DNA of 64,000 nt from Candidatus Dadabacteria bacterium (GTDB lineage: Bacteria > Desulfobacterota_D > UBA1144 > Nemesobacterales > Nemesobacteraceae). A program made the translations under genes and the position numbers. The notes beneath the pieces were generated by a model. The model saw only the letters and a list, made by a program, of their open reading frames with translations, searched no databases and was not told the DNA's origin. Positions 45,159 to 52,831 of this stretch are shown one piece after another (the stretch's first letter is position 1; each line of letters opens with the position of its first letter). Location of the stretch: assembly GCA_951812945.1 (NCBI GenBank), contig CATOTB010000001.1, positions 862,198-926,197 on the forward strand, written 5' to 3'.

Positions 45159-45482
45159 TCAGATGAGCCCCGGCGGAAGCCCCATGCCGGAGGTAAAGCG
45201 CGAGACTTCGTCTTTCATAAGCTCCTGTCCCTTGTAAAGGGCCTCGTTTACGGCGGCGGTCACGAGGTCCTGGAGCATCTCAATGTCGGTTTCGCTTATT
45301 ATCTCGGGCTCTATGACTATTGACGATATCTCCCCCTTTGCTTTTGCCGTAACCGTAACCATCCCGCCACCCGAAGAAGCTTCCACTATCTTTTCCCCGG
45401 CCTCGTTCTGAAGTCGCTCCATCTGCTCCTTCATCTTCCCCATCTGCTTCATGATGTTTTTCATGTTTCCGCCTAGTTTCAT
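45159..45482 (-). CDS. ybaB: YbaB/EbfC family nucleoid-associated protein
   Basis: 107 residues from ATG 45482, chosen for AGGGG at the right distance; a GTG 9 bases upstream would overlap dnaX. It is a short helical/beta DNA-binding protein; MKQMGKMKEQMERLQNEAGE and SGGGMVTVTAKAKGEI are typical. Sits between dnaX and recR as usual. Confidence 0.94.
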   Translation of the reverse strand: MKLGGNMKNIMKQMGKMKEQMERLQNEAGEKIVEASSGGGMVTVTAKAKGEISSIVIEPEIISETDIEMLQDLVTAAVNEALYKGQELMKDEVSRFTSGMGLPPGLI

Positions 45483-45487
45483 TTTTT

Positions 45488-47185
45488 TCACCCCTGGCTT
45501 AAATTTTTTCTTTTTATCACGCTGGCGTCAAACTGCCGGATGGCGTAGTTCACCAGCTCGTCTTCCCCGGGATCAGGCTTCTTCACAGCTCCGCCGGTCC
45601 CGTTAATTCCCTCTTCGTTTATGGTGTCGATATCAAGCCTTATTTTTTCAACGCCGAGCATTTCCTCGAGTATTCCTCTAAGCGTTTTTGATTTTTTAAG
45701 TTCTTTTTCATGATTGATGCCGTTTTTGAGGAATTTTACGCTTACCCGGTTCCCGCTGACTTCAAGGAGGTGGGCCTGGGCCAGTTTTCTTGCTAGAAAC
45801 CTGTCTTTGCCGTTTACAAAGTCGACGACCTCTTGCTTTCCGGGACCGCCGTCCGCCGTTTCTGTATCAGAGGGAGGTTCAGAAGCTTCCTTTTCTCGTT
45901 TTCTGTCTTTGCCTGTGTCTTTTTGTCCGGTTTTGCCGTCGTCTTTTTCCGCGGGTGCATTTTTTTTCTTCTCCGGGGCGCGCGCCGAGGTCTTTCTCTC
46001 TCCTCCAGGGGAACCGGGCGTTTTCTCCGCGCCGGATTTCTGCGGCGACAGTCTCTCAAGTCTTTTCAGAATATCGTCTATTTTTTCGACTTTCCCGACC
46101 GTGCTCATCTTTACGAGCGCGAGCTCAAGCACGATCTCCGGGTAAAAGGAACTCCTTATCCTCTCTCCCCCGTCGATCATTATGTTGAAGAGAAGCTCCA
46201 CGGTTTCGGTGGACTCGTTTTTCACCAGTTCTGATAGCTCGTCTTTTTCGTCAGGGGAAAGATCCGAAACGAAGTCCTTGCCGCAGATCTTTAGGTAGAG
46301 CAGGTTTCTGAACATGTAGATTATGTCCTGGGCCATTCTTCTGGGGCTTATTCCCTTTGCGGCCGCGTTTCGCACAAGCTCCACGCATTTTTCCGGCTCC
46401 TTCGCGAAAACGGCCCTGAGGATGCTTTTGAGCGACTCGTTATCCGGTATGCCCAGGAGACCTATTACGTCTGTGTGGGTTATTTTGTCTTCAAAGGACA
46501 CCGTCAGCTGGTCAAGCAGGCTCAGGGAGTCCCTCATGCTTCCCTCGGATTCTCTTGCGATCAGGTATAGGGTTTCAGAGTCGATTTTTATCTTCTCCGC
46601 CTTTGTTATTTTCTCAAGCGACTCCTTTATTTTCTCGACGGGTATTTTCTTGAAATCGTACCTCTGGCAGCGCGACATGATAGTTGGGGGAACCTTGTGC
46701 GCCTCCGTGGTCGCGAGTATGAAGATCGCGTGCTCCGGGGGCTCTTCCATTATCTTGAGAAGAGCGTTAAAGGCCGACTGGGAGAGCATGTGCACTTCGT
46801 CGATTATGTAGACCTTTTTTCTTGCCGAGGCCGGTGAGTATTTCACGCTCTCTATTATCTCGCGAACGTCAGCTACGCCCGTGTGCGAGGCGGCGTCGAT
46901 TTCCTGTATGTCAAGGGATTTTCCTTCCGATATTCCCTCGCAACTTGAGCACTGGTCGGTTGAGCAGGGATATTTCCCCCCGTCTTTTCTCTCGCAGTTT
47001 ATGGCCTTGGCGACGATTCTCGCCGTGGACGTTTTTCCCGTCCCCCTTGGGCCGGCAAACAGCAGTGCGTGGGCTATTTTTCCGGATTCGATGGAGTTTC
47101 TTAGCGTGACGGCTGGGAATTCCTGACCTATAAGGTCTTCAAAAGTCTGGGGTCGCCACTTACGGGCGAGTACTCTGTATGCCAT
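45488..47185 (-). CDS. dnaX: DNA polymerase III subunit gamma/tau
   Basis: 565 residues from ATG 47185, where the family N-terminus AYRVLARKWRPQTF begins. AAA+ clamp-loader: Walker A GPRGTGKTS, a zinc module with CSTDQCSSC, IDEVHMLSQSAFNALLK and SRCQRYDFKKIP. The low-complexity charged stretch about 375-455 joins to a tau-like C-terminal domain. Within it is a run of eight A (45960-45967) at codons for KKN, a possible slippage site for a gamma form. It is immediately downstream of the SRP RNA on the same strand. Confidence 0.95.
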   Translation of the reverse strand: MAYRVLARKWRPQTFEDLIGQEFPAVTLRNSIESGKIAHALLFAGPRGTGKTSTARIVAKAINCERKDGGKYPCSTDQCSSCEGISEGKSLDIQEIDAASHTGVADVREIIESVKYSPASARKKVYIIDEVHMLSQSAFNALLKIMEEPPEHAIFILATTEAHKVPPTIMSRCQRYDFKKIPVEKIKESLEKITKAEKIKIDSETLYLIARESEGSMRDSLSLLDQLTVSFEDKITHTDVIGLLGIPDNESLKSILRAVFAKEPEKCVELVRNAAAKGISPRRMAQDIIYMFRNLLYLKICGKDFVSDLSPDEKDELSELVKNESTETVELLFNIMIDGGERIRSSFYPEIVLELALVKMSTVGKVEKIDDILKRLERLSPQKSGAEKTPGSPGGERKTSARAPEKKKNAPAEKDDGKTGQKDTGKDRKREKEASEPPSDTETADGGPGKQEVVDFVNGKDRFLARKLAQAHLLEVSGNRVSVKFLKNGINHEKELKKSKTLRGILEEMLGVEKIRLDIDTINEEGINGTGGAVKKPDPGEDELVNYAIRQFDASVIKRKNLSQG

Positions 47186-47195
47186 GATATCAAAA

Positions 47196-47298
<103 letters not shown>

Positions 47299-47541
47299 AT
47301 TTATTCTCCAAAGAGATGAACCGTCGCGGTTCCGCAGTTAATCAATCTACACAAAAACGAGTTTTTTAGAAATGTGCGGTGACAAATCTTGTTCTATATC
47401 AGGGGAAAACAATATGATATGAAGGTTGGGAGATTTGCGCCACGGCGCTTTTTATCTGCTTTTTGGCTTGTTTCTTTTCCGAAATGGCTTCACTTGCGTT
47501 GAACAAAAGATAAATACGATTTTAACAAATTATTTGTATTC

Positions 47542-47573
47542 AAAATTAGGGAATTACATACATAAATAAAAAT
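47542..47573. repeat. Left end: target duplication plus terminal inverted repeat
   Basis: CAAAATTA (47542-47549) is followed by the 24-bp terminal repeat 47550-47573, which begins GGGAATTACATAC and ends AAATAAAAA. The repeat is the exact reverse complement of 49117-49140. Confidence 0.95.
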
Positions 47574-47595
47574 CTCTGCTTTGTTTTTGAGAGGA

Positions 47596-48219
47596 TTAAA
47601 AAGGAAGCGACACGCTGTTTTCACGTTCTCGCAGATATTCCTTTATCTTGTCCTTTTCGTGGGCCTCGGCTGCAATAACGTTTTTTATGGTTCCGGGACC
47701 AGATACCACTTTTAGAAACTCTACCTGTGAGTCGGTTTTCTTGTTGTTGCCTCCCGTATATTGAGCTTCAAACACTACGAACAACGGGGGCGGGACTGCT
47801 CCAAGTTCAAACCGGACGACATGCTCGAACCTCCCACCGGGTCCCTCGGCATTTGCGTGTAATATCTTACCTCTATACAGGGGTTCTATATCTTGATCAA
47901 GAGACCCTTCAAGAACCAAGATACCGGTAACTATATTCTCTGCAACCGAATCTGTATTATTTGCGACATCTACACGAAGTTCAACAGATTTTCCTTCTTC
48001 CATTATCATTTCAGCTTGCTGAAAAGTGAAATAAGGAGCAGCTTCTTTTGGGTGTTTTGGTGGAAAAAAATAGGCAAGGGCTGATAAAACTAAGAAGAAG
48101 ATGAGGGTGGTGATAACCCCGTATTTTAGCTTCTGTAACGTAGCAACCAACCCCCCTACGATCAAGGAAACAACAACTTGCCAAAGGACTTTTTGTAATA
48201 ACTGTTTGAAAATCTCCAC
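47596..48219 (-). CDS. Cargo gene 1: unknown protein with two membrane segments and an extracytoplasmic domain
   Basis: 207 residues from GTG 48219, with TAAGG 7 bases upstream. Two hydrophobic helices (about 12-30 and 34-51) are followed by PPKHPKEAAPYFTF. A beta-rich domain (about 65-170) has SVELRVDVANNTDSVAENIVTGIL, resembling CARDB/DUF11-like extracellular modules, and the tail is charged. No family recognised. It lies 12 bp after the transposase remnant, so both use the promoter at 48414-48442. It lies entirely inside the inverted repeats. Confidence 0.7.
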   Translation of the reverse strand: MEIFKQLLQKVLWQVVVSLIVGGLVATLQKLKYGVITTLIFFLVLSALAYFFPPKHPKEAAPYFTFQQAEMIMEEGKSVELRVDVANNTDSVAENIVTGILVLEGSLDQDIEPLYRGKILHANAEGPGGRFEHVVRFELGAVPPPLFVVFEAQYTGGNNKKTDSQVEFLKVVSGPGTIKNVIAAEAHEKDKIKEYLRERENSVSLPF

Positions 48220-48231
48220 GCTAAAACCTTA

Positions 48232-48387
48232 TCAATTTCTCTTTAGCCCCGTCAAGCCGTCAATTCCTCCGCAGCTAGGTCAGGTTCTTCCGTTCTTCCA
48301 TCTCAACATCTCAAAAAATTCAACAGCCTTTTCCTCTGTGTTGAATCTCTCTAGAAAGGTGTATTCGCTTATGGTCGTTTTACTCAT
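48232..48387 (-). pseudogene. 5' remnant of an IS1595-type transposase, interrupted by TGA
   Basis: From ATG 48387 (AGGAAG upstream) 35 codons read MSKTTISEYTFLERF then NTEEKAVEFFEMLRWKNGRT. The motif of a helix ending LRWxxG, directly before the zinc ribbon, is that of IS1595-type transposases. The next codon is TGA (48282-48280), followed in frame by PSCGGIDGLTGLKRN and a stop. Replacing TGA by a Cys codon would give CPSCGG, the expected first zinc knuckle. The catalytic DDE/DDN part is gone. Not functional. Confidence 0.75.
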
Positions 48388-48413
48388 TTGACTTCCTGTT
48401 TATTATGGTACTA

Positions 48414-48442
48414 AATATACCTAATAATACGAAAAAGTCAAT
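48414..48442 (-). promoter_or_regulatory. Promoter reading into transposase remnant and cargo gene 1
   Basis: On the minus strand TTGACT (48442-48437) and TATATT (48419-48414) with a 17-bp spacer, 27 bp before the remnant's ATG. Confidence 0.6.
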
Positions 48443-48526
48443 AATTAGAGGGAATTAAAAGTAAAAAAAGTTTTCCGAATTTAGGGGATTTTTTTAACAG
48501 TTGCTCTGAATAGCTCAAAGTTCCTC

Positions 48527-48555
48527 TGTCAAGATTAACAGCCTTGTGCTATAAT
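48527..48555 (+). promoter_or_regulatory. Promoter of cargo gene 2, probably leaderless
   Basis: TGTCAA (48527-48532) and perfect TATAAT (48550-48555), 17-bp spacer. The -10 box ends only 8 bp before the ATG at 48564 and no ribosome site precedes it, so the message would begin at or next to the start codon. Confidence 0.5.
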
Positions 48556-48563
48556 CTCTCACT

Positions 48564-48947
48564 ATGAAAATTGAGATTCTTGGAGGTCCTTGGAAGTCTG
48601 CCGCAATAAGCGGGGGAGTTCTCCGCATGATAACAGAAGATGATAAGATGGAAAAGGTTTCCAAGGTGAAACACATCGAAGTCATGAGTGAAGAATCAAA
48701 GAAGGAATACAAGAGGAAAATCGGCTATGGGGTTGCTGTAGGTTTAGTAACTTTTGGTATCGGGGGACTTATTACGGGATTGGCAATCGGCAACAAAGAG
48801 TTTATTGAGTTCTTCTGTGAACTTCCTGACGGCAGAGCCTTCATGGGACGGACGGAGAAAAAAGGATATATGTCATTGATAAAACTTCGTCCCGGAGGAG
48901 AAGGAAAAGAGAAACAGGACACTCTCTCGAAACTGATATCCAAATAG
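48564..48947 (+). CDS. Cargo gene 2: unknown small protein with a glycine-rich hydrophobic segment
   Basis: 127 residues. The N-terminal half is polar and charged (EVMSEESKKEYKRKIG), followed by a glycine-rich hydrophobic segment (about 52-75, GYGVAVGLVTFGIGGLITGLAIG) like a membrane hairpin or re-entrant loop. A C-terminal domain ends GRTEKKGYMSLIKLRPGGEG. It resembles no family I can name. It lies between the transposase remnant and the right terminal repeat. Confidence 0.65.
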   Translation: MKIEILGGPWKSAAISGGVLRMITEDDKMEKVSKVKHIEVMSEESKKEYKRKIGYGVAVGLVTFGIGGLITGLAIGNKEFIEFFCELPDGRAFMGRTEKKGYMSLIKLRPGGEGKEKQDTLSKLISK

Positions 48948-49116
48948 AGAGAAATTGGTTGGATAGGACGGTTGTAATTGATTCCTGTTTCGGCCCTATC
49001 TGTAAGGGCTTTGCCAGCTTTCCAATTTTTCATTCTATCAAACCTATTCCTATTTATTCCGATAATTTTTTATTTATTGCTTTTTAAGTTTTGGGCAACA
49101 AAATACATAATTACCT

Positions 49117-49148
49117 TTTTTATTTATGTATGTAATTCCCCAAAATTA
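49117..49148. repeat. Right end: terminal inverted repeat plus target duplication
   Basis: The 24-bp repeat 49117-49140 ends GTATGTAATTCCC and abuts CAAAATTA (49141-49148), identical to the left copy of the duplication. Confidence 0.95.
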
Positions 49149-49196
49149 AGTGGAGGGTGTAAAATAAAATTCAGTATTGATTGGAGGTAAGAGCGT

Positions 49197-49550
49197 ATGC
49201 ATGTGAAAAACATTGACGATATAGAAAGCGAAGTCCTGGAGTCGGGAAGCGGTGTTTCAAGACAGATGCTGATAGGTCCCGAGGAGGGTCCTAATTTCGC
49301 GATGAGAAAGCTCGTAATTGAACCCGGGGGCGGTATTCCCGCTCATACAAGTGGTGCCGAGCATGAGCAGTACGTGCTTGGCGGCACGGCTAGGGTCGGA
49401 ATCGGGGATCAGGTTTACGAGGTCGGAAAGGGTGATGTGGTCTTTATCCCCGCCGGAGAGCCGCACTGGTATGAAGCTTACGGCGAGGAATCTTTTGAGC
49501 TTCTGTCGGTTGTGCCGAACAGTGACAACAAGATGGTTTTCGTAAAATAA
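49197..49550 (+). CDS. Cupin-domain protein, copy 1
   Basis: 117 residues, one cupin barrel. The metal-ligand motif is PAHTSGAEHEQYVLGG (His, Glu and His visible; the second His of the usual HxH is Ser) and GDVVFIPAGEPHWYE supplies the last His. Shares most of its sequence with the gene at 54524. GGAGGT stands before ATG 49197. The mobile element ends 56 bp upstream, so its native promoter may be displaced. Substrate unknown. Confidence 0.88.
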   Translation: MHVKNIDDIESEVLESGSGVSRQMLIGPEEGPNFAMRKLVIEPGGGIPAHTSGAEHEQYVLGGTARVGIGDQVYEVGKGDVVFIPAGEPHWYEAYGEESFELLSVVPNSDNKMVFVK

Positions 49551-49590
49551 CCATTTCGAAAAGCGGCAAGCGGTAAAGCTCCCCTTTTTT

Positions 49591-51207
49591 TCAACCGGTG
49601 TCTTTTCGAGGCGTTTGCCTTGGAGTGTGCAGGCGGCGCAGTTCCCGGCGAAGCCCTGCCCAGATGCCGAAGAGTATCACAACGAATAGAATAGACAGCG
49701 GAAAGCTCGCCACAACAACCGCGGCCTGAAACGATCCCAGTCCGCCTGCGAGCAGCAGCACGGCGGGGATCAGTCCCCCTATAATGCACCAGAACTCGCG
49801 TTGGAGCACCGGCGCGTTAAGCTTGCCTCCGGCCGTTATGGAGTCAACGGCCAGAGAACCGGCATCCAGCGAGACGACAAGAAAGGAAAACAGCAAGACG
49901 ATACTGGCTAAGCAGATTAGTTGCGCATGCGGAAACGTCTCAAGCAGTTTGAACAGAGCGAGTTCGAGGTGCCCCGAAGCGACCGTCTGAGTCACCCCCG
50001 TGTAACCTTCGGCGAGGAACTGGTGAACTGCTGTGCCTCCGAAAGCGTTCATCCACAGCACGCAGACAAGAGTCGGCAGTATAAGTACGAAAAACAGGAA
50101 CTCGCGCACGGTCCTGCCTCTTGAAATGCGGGCGATGAACATTCCGACAAACGGTGCGTAGCAGAACCACCAGGCCCAGTAAAAGATAGTCCAGTTGTGC
50201 AGAAAGTCCGTGTCCTCGCGGCCTGCCCAGCTGCTGAAAGGTATTATGTTGACGATATAAGCGGTAAATGAGGTTAGGCAATGGCGGATTATCTCTAGCG
50301 TCGGTCCGGCCACTGCGACAAACAGCATAAGCGACACCGCGAGGGTTAAGTTGATCCGGCTCAGGCGACCGATTCCGGAATTGATCCCGGTCAGCAGAGC
50401 TGTCATCGCTATTACCACCACTAGGGCAACCAGCACCACCTTGGACAGGTCGGTTGGCGGAAATGAGAACAGGTAATCAAGTCCGCCGGTTATCTGCTCA
50501 GCTCCCAGACCGATCGAGACCGCAAGGGCGAACAGGGTGCAGAATACCACCAGGGTTTCGATCAAGTGCCCGGTCCAGCCCCACACTCGGTTGCCGAAAA
50601 CGGGATAGAACACTGAGCGGACGGAAAACGGCATGCCCAAATTGTAGGCGAACAGGGCCATGGCCAGACCCATGAGGGCGAATACCGCCCACCCGTGGAG
50701 TCCCCAGTGAAAAATGGCTCCCGCCATCCCCACGGCAAAAGCGGTTTCGGTGTCGGAAGGGTCAGTGCCGAGCGGCGGATTCTGGAAATGATATACCGGC
50801 TCCACAACGCCGAAAAACAGGAATCCGACGCTTACAGACGCCGCGAAGATCATGGCGAACCAGCTTACGTACGAGTAATCCGGCTTTGCGTCCTTCCCTC
50901 CCAGGCGCACCTTGGCAAACGGGGAGACCATCAGCAGGAGGCAGAAAAGTAATATGATGTTGGCGGCAATCAAGAACCACCAGTAGAATCGCGTGACGAC
51001 CCAGTGGTGGGCGTTTGCGAAGACTTCGGCCGTTTGCTCCTGAAGCATCGTCCCCGCGACAACGAATACAATGATCAGGGCTGCGGAAACCAGGAATACC
51101 TTGGCGTGAAAGTCAAACCCGAATATCCTGACATTATCCCACCCGCGCCAGTAGGAACGCTTCTTGTAAGTCTTTGATTCCCGCGCCGGTTTCTTTTCTT
51201 TTTTCAT
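49591..51207 (-). CDS. BCCT family transporter (betaine/carnitine/choline type), copy 1
   Basis: 538 residues with about 12 hydrophobic segments. The family signature FYWAWWFCYAPFVGMFIARISRGRT is intact, with RISRGRTVREF at the cytoplasmic end of helix 9. It takes up trimethylammonium or DMSP-like osmolytes with sodium or proton. The C-terminal tail is basic. It lies 59 bp after the second BCCT gene, in the same direction. Confidence 0.92.
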   Translation of the reverse strand: MKKEKKPARESKTYKKRSYWRGWDNVRIFGFDFHAKVFLVSAALIIVFVVAGTMLQEQTAEVFANAHHWVVTRFYWWFLIAANIILLFCLLLMVSPFAKVRLGGKDAKPDYSYVSWFAMIFAASVSVGFLFFGVVEPVYHFQNPPLGTDPSDTETAFAVGMAGAIFHWGLHGWAVFALMGLAMALFAYNLGMPFSVRSVFYPVFGNRVWGWTGHLIETLVVFCTLFALAVSIGLGAEQITGGLDYLFSFPPTDLSKVVLVALVVVIAMTALLTGINSGIGRLSRINLTLAVSLMLFVAVAGPTLEIIRHCLTSFTAYIVNIIPFSSWAGREDTDFLHNWTIFYWAWWFCYAPFVGMFIARISRGRTVREFLFFVLILPTLVCVLWMNAFGGTAVHQFLAEGYTGVTQTVASGHLELALFKLLETFPHAQLICLASIVLLFSFLVVSLDAGSLAVDSITAGGKLNAPVLQREFWCIIGGLIPAVLLLAGGLGSFQAAVVVASFPLSILFVVILFGIWAGLRRELRRLHTPRQTPRKDTG

Positions 51208-51266
51208 TTAACGGAAGCCAACGTTAAGCTACCACATTCGTGTTGAAAAGTCCGTACGTCTCCGGA

Positions 51267-52805
51267 TCAGCGGGGCTCGCTCCTGATCCCCTTCCATATG
51301 CTGACAGTCATCAGGATGAGCAGGATCGAAAACGGAAGCCCAGCTATAATTGAGGCCGCCTGCAGTGATTTGAGGCCTCCGCCGAGAAGCAGGGCGATGG
51401 CGACTGCGCCTTCCAGACTGCACCAGAACACGCGCTGGGCCACGGGAGGTTCAAGCTTCCCGCCAGCCGACGTGATGTCGATGACAAGCGAACCGGAATC
51501 CGATGACGTAATGAAGAAGATTATGAGAAGAACGACGCTTGCAAATGAAACCAGTTGTGCCATCGGCAGCACCTCAAGCATTTTGAACAGCGCAAGCTCC
51601 GGTTTCCACTCCGTGATTATCTGGGACACGCCCGTGTAGCCGTCAAAGAGCAACTGGTGGATGGCCGTGCCGCCGAAAACACTCATCCACAGCAAAGAGC
51701 ACAGCGCTGGCAGGAGAAGGACGCAGATAATAAACTCACGAACGGTCCGCCCCCTTGAGATACGGGCGATGAACATTCCGACAAACGGCGTCCATGAAAT
51801 CCACCAAGCCCAGTAAAAAGTTGTCCAGCCGTGCAGAAAATCCGTATCCTCTCTGCCTACCCAGCTGCTAAGAGGTACAATCTTGGCGAAATAGTCCGTA
51901 AGTCCCACGAAGAAGCTGTGAAATATATACTGCGTCGGTCCCGCTATGAGAACAAACAGCAGCAGAAGCAGGGCAAGAGCGATGTTGAACTGGCTCAGGC
52001 GTTTGATGCCCACGTCCAGTCCGCTCAGCACCGAAACAGTGGCAAGGGAAGTAGTCGCGATTATAAACACCATCTGGGCCATTTCGGTTGCCGGAATTTC
52101 GAACAGGTAGTTGAGACCGGCTACGGCCTGTTTCGCGCCGAGGCCGAGCGAGGTGGCGAGGCCGAACAATGTGGCGAATATGGCGAGCGTATCTATAAGA
52201 TGTCCGCTCCAGCCCCATACGCGTTCGCCGAGAAGGGGGTAGAATGCAGAGCGGATCGTTAGAGGCAGTCCCCTGTTATAGCAGAAAAACGCAAGGCCGA
52301 GGCCCGCGGTCGCGTAAAATGCCCACGCGGACAGTCCCCAGTGGAAGGTTGACGCGGATATGCTGATGGCTTCGACCGCTTTGGTATCTGAGGGGTCGAT
52401 TCCCAGAGGGGGATTCTGGAAATAATAGAGCGGTTCCAGCACGCCGTAGAACAGCAGGCCGATGGCGACTCCTGCCGTGAAGACCATGGAGAACCAGGTA
52501 ATTCTGGAGTATCGGGGAACCGCATCCGGACCGCCGAGGCGTACTTTGCCGAGCGGAGATAAAATCAGAAAGAAGCAGAACAGCGCGCATATATTGCAGG
52601 CGCTCATGAAAAGCCAGTCAAACTGGGTGGTAATCGATACGCGAAGAGCCCCCAGCACTTCCGTTGCTCTGTCCTGGAAAATCAGCGCCCCGATTACGAA
52701 AGCGAGCGTGACGATCCCCGAAGTTACAAATACCGGGGCGTTTATATCCAGACCGAATATCTGAATATTCTCCTGCCCGGCGGGGTGTCCGTGATTATCT
52801 TCTAT
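51267..52805 (-). CDS. BCCT family transporter, copy 2, with non-canonical start
   Basis: The helix signature FYWAWWISWTPFVGMFIARISRGRT and RTVREF are intact. From the usual GTG/ATG starts the protein would lose its first helix. The frame is open back to a TAA just beyond 52805 and encodes NIQIFGLDINAPVFV, aligning with the N-terminus of copy 1 (NVRIFGFDFHAKVFL). The first codon after that stop is ATA at 52805-52803, eight bases after GGGAGA, so an ATG-to-ATA change or a rare ATA start is likely. About 512 residues. Paralogous to copy 1. Confidence 0.8.
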   Translation of the reverse strand: MEDNHGHPAGQENIQIFGLDINAPVFVTSGIVTLAFVIGALIFQDRATEVLGALRVSITTQFDWLFMSACNICALFCFFLILSPLGKVRLGGPDAVPRYSRITWFSMVFTAGVAIGLLFYGVLEPLYYFQNPPLGIDPSDTKAVEAISISASTFHWGLSAWAFYATAGLGLAFFCYNRGLPLTIRSAFYPLLGERVWGWSGHLIDTLAIFATLFGLATSLGLGAKQAVAGLNYLFEIPATEMAQMVFIIATTSLATVSVLSGLDVGIKRLSQFNIALALLLLLFVLIAGPTQYIFHSFFVGLTDYFAKIVPLSSWVGREDTDFLHGWTTFYWAWWISWTPFVGMFIARISRGRTVREFIICVLLLPALCSLLWMSVFGGTAIHQLLFDGYTGVSQIITEWKPELALFKMLEVLPMAQLVSFASVVLLIIFFITSSDSGSLVIDITSAGGKLEPPVAQRVFWCSLEGAVAIALLLGGGLKSLQAASIIAGLPFSILLILMTVSIWKGIRSEPR

Positions 52806-52831
52806 TTATGGTTTCTCCCGTTCCGTGCCTT

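Larger units (their letters stand above)
47550..49140. mobile_element. Non-autonomous IS1595-like element with two cargo genes
   Basis: 1,591 bp bounded by perfect 24-bp inverted repeats starting GGGAATTACATAC, and flanked on both sides by the identical 8-bp CAAAATTA. Inside are an unknown membrane-protein gene (minus), a transposase remnant (minus) and an unknown small gene (plus); there is no intact transposase. GGG-type ends, an 8-bp duplication and the remnant's similarity to IS1595-type N-termini all point to that family, which is known to carry passenger genes and to occur as transposase-less cassettes. The element is more AT-rich than its surroundings. It lies 56 bp upstream of a cupin gene. 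Confidence 0.9.

Noticed and set aside
48280-48282. TGA as selenocysteine codon in the transposase remnant
   Set aside because: The domain is truncated 15 codons later and no SECIS-like structure or selenocysteine gene is seen; a nonsense change in a dead gene is simpler.
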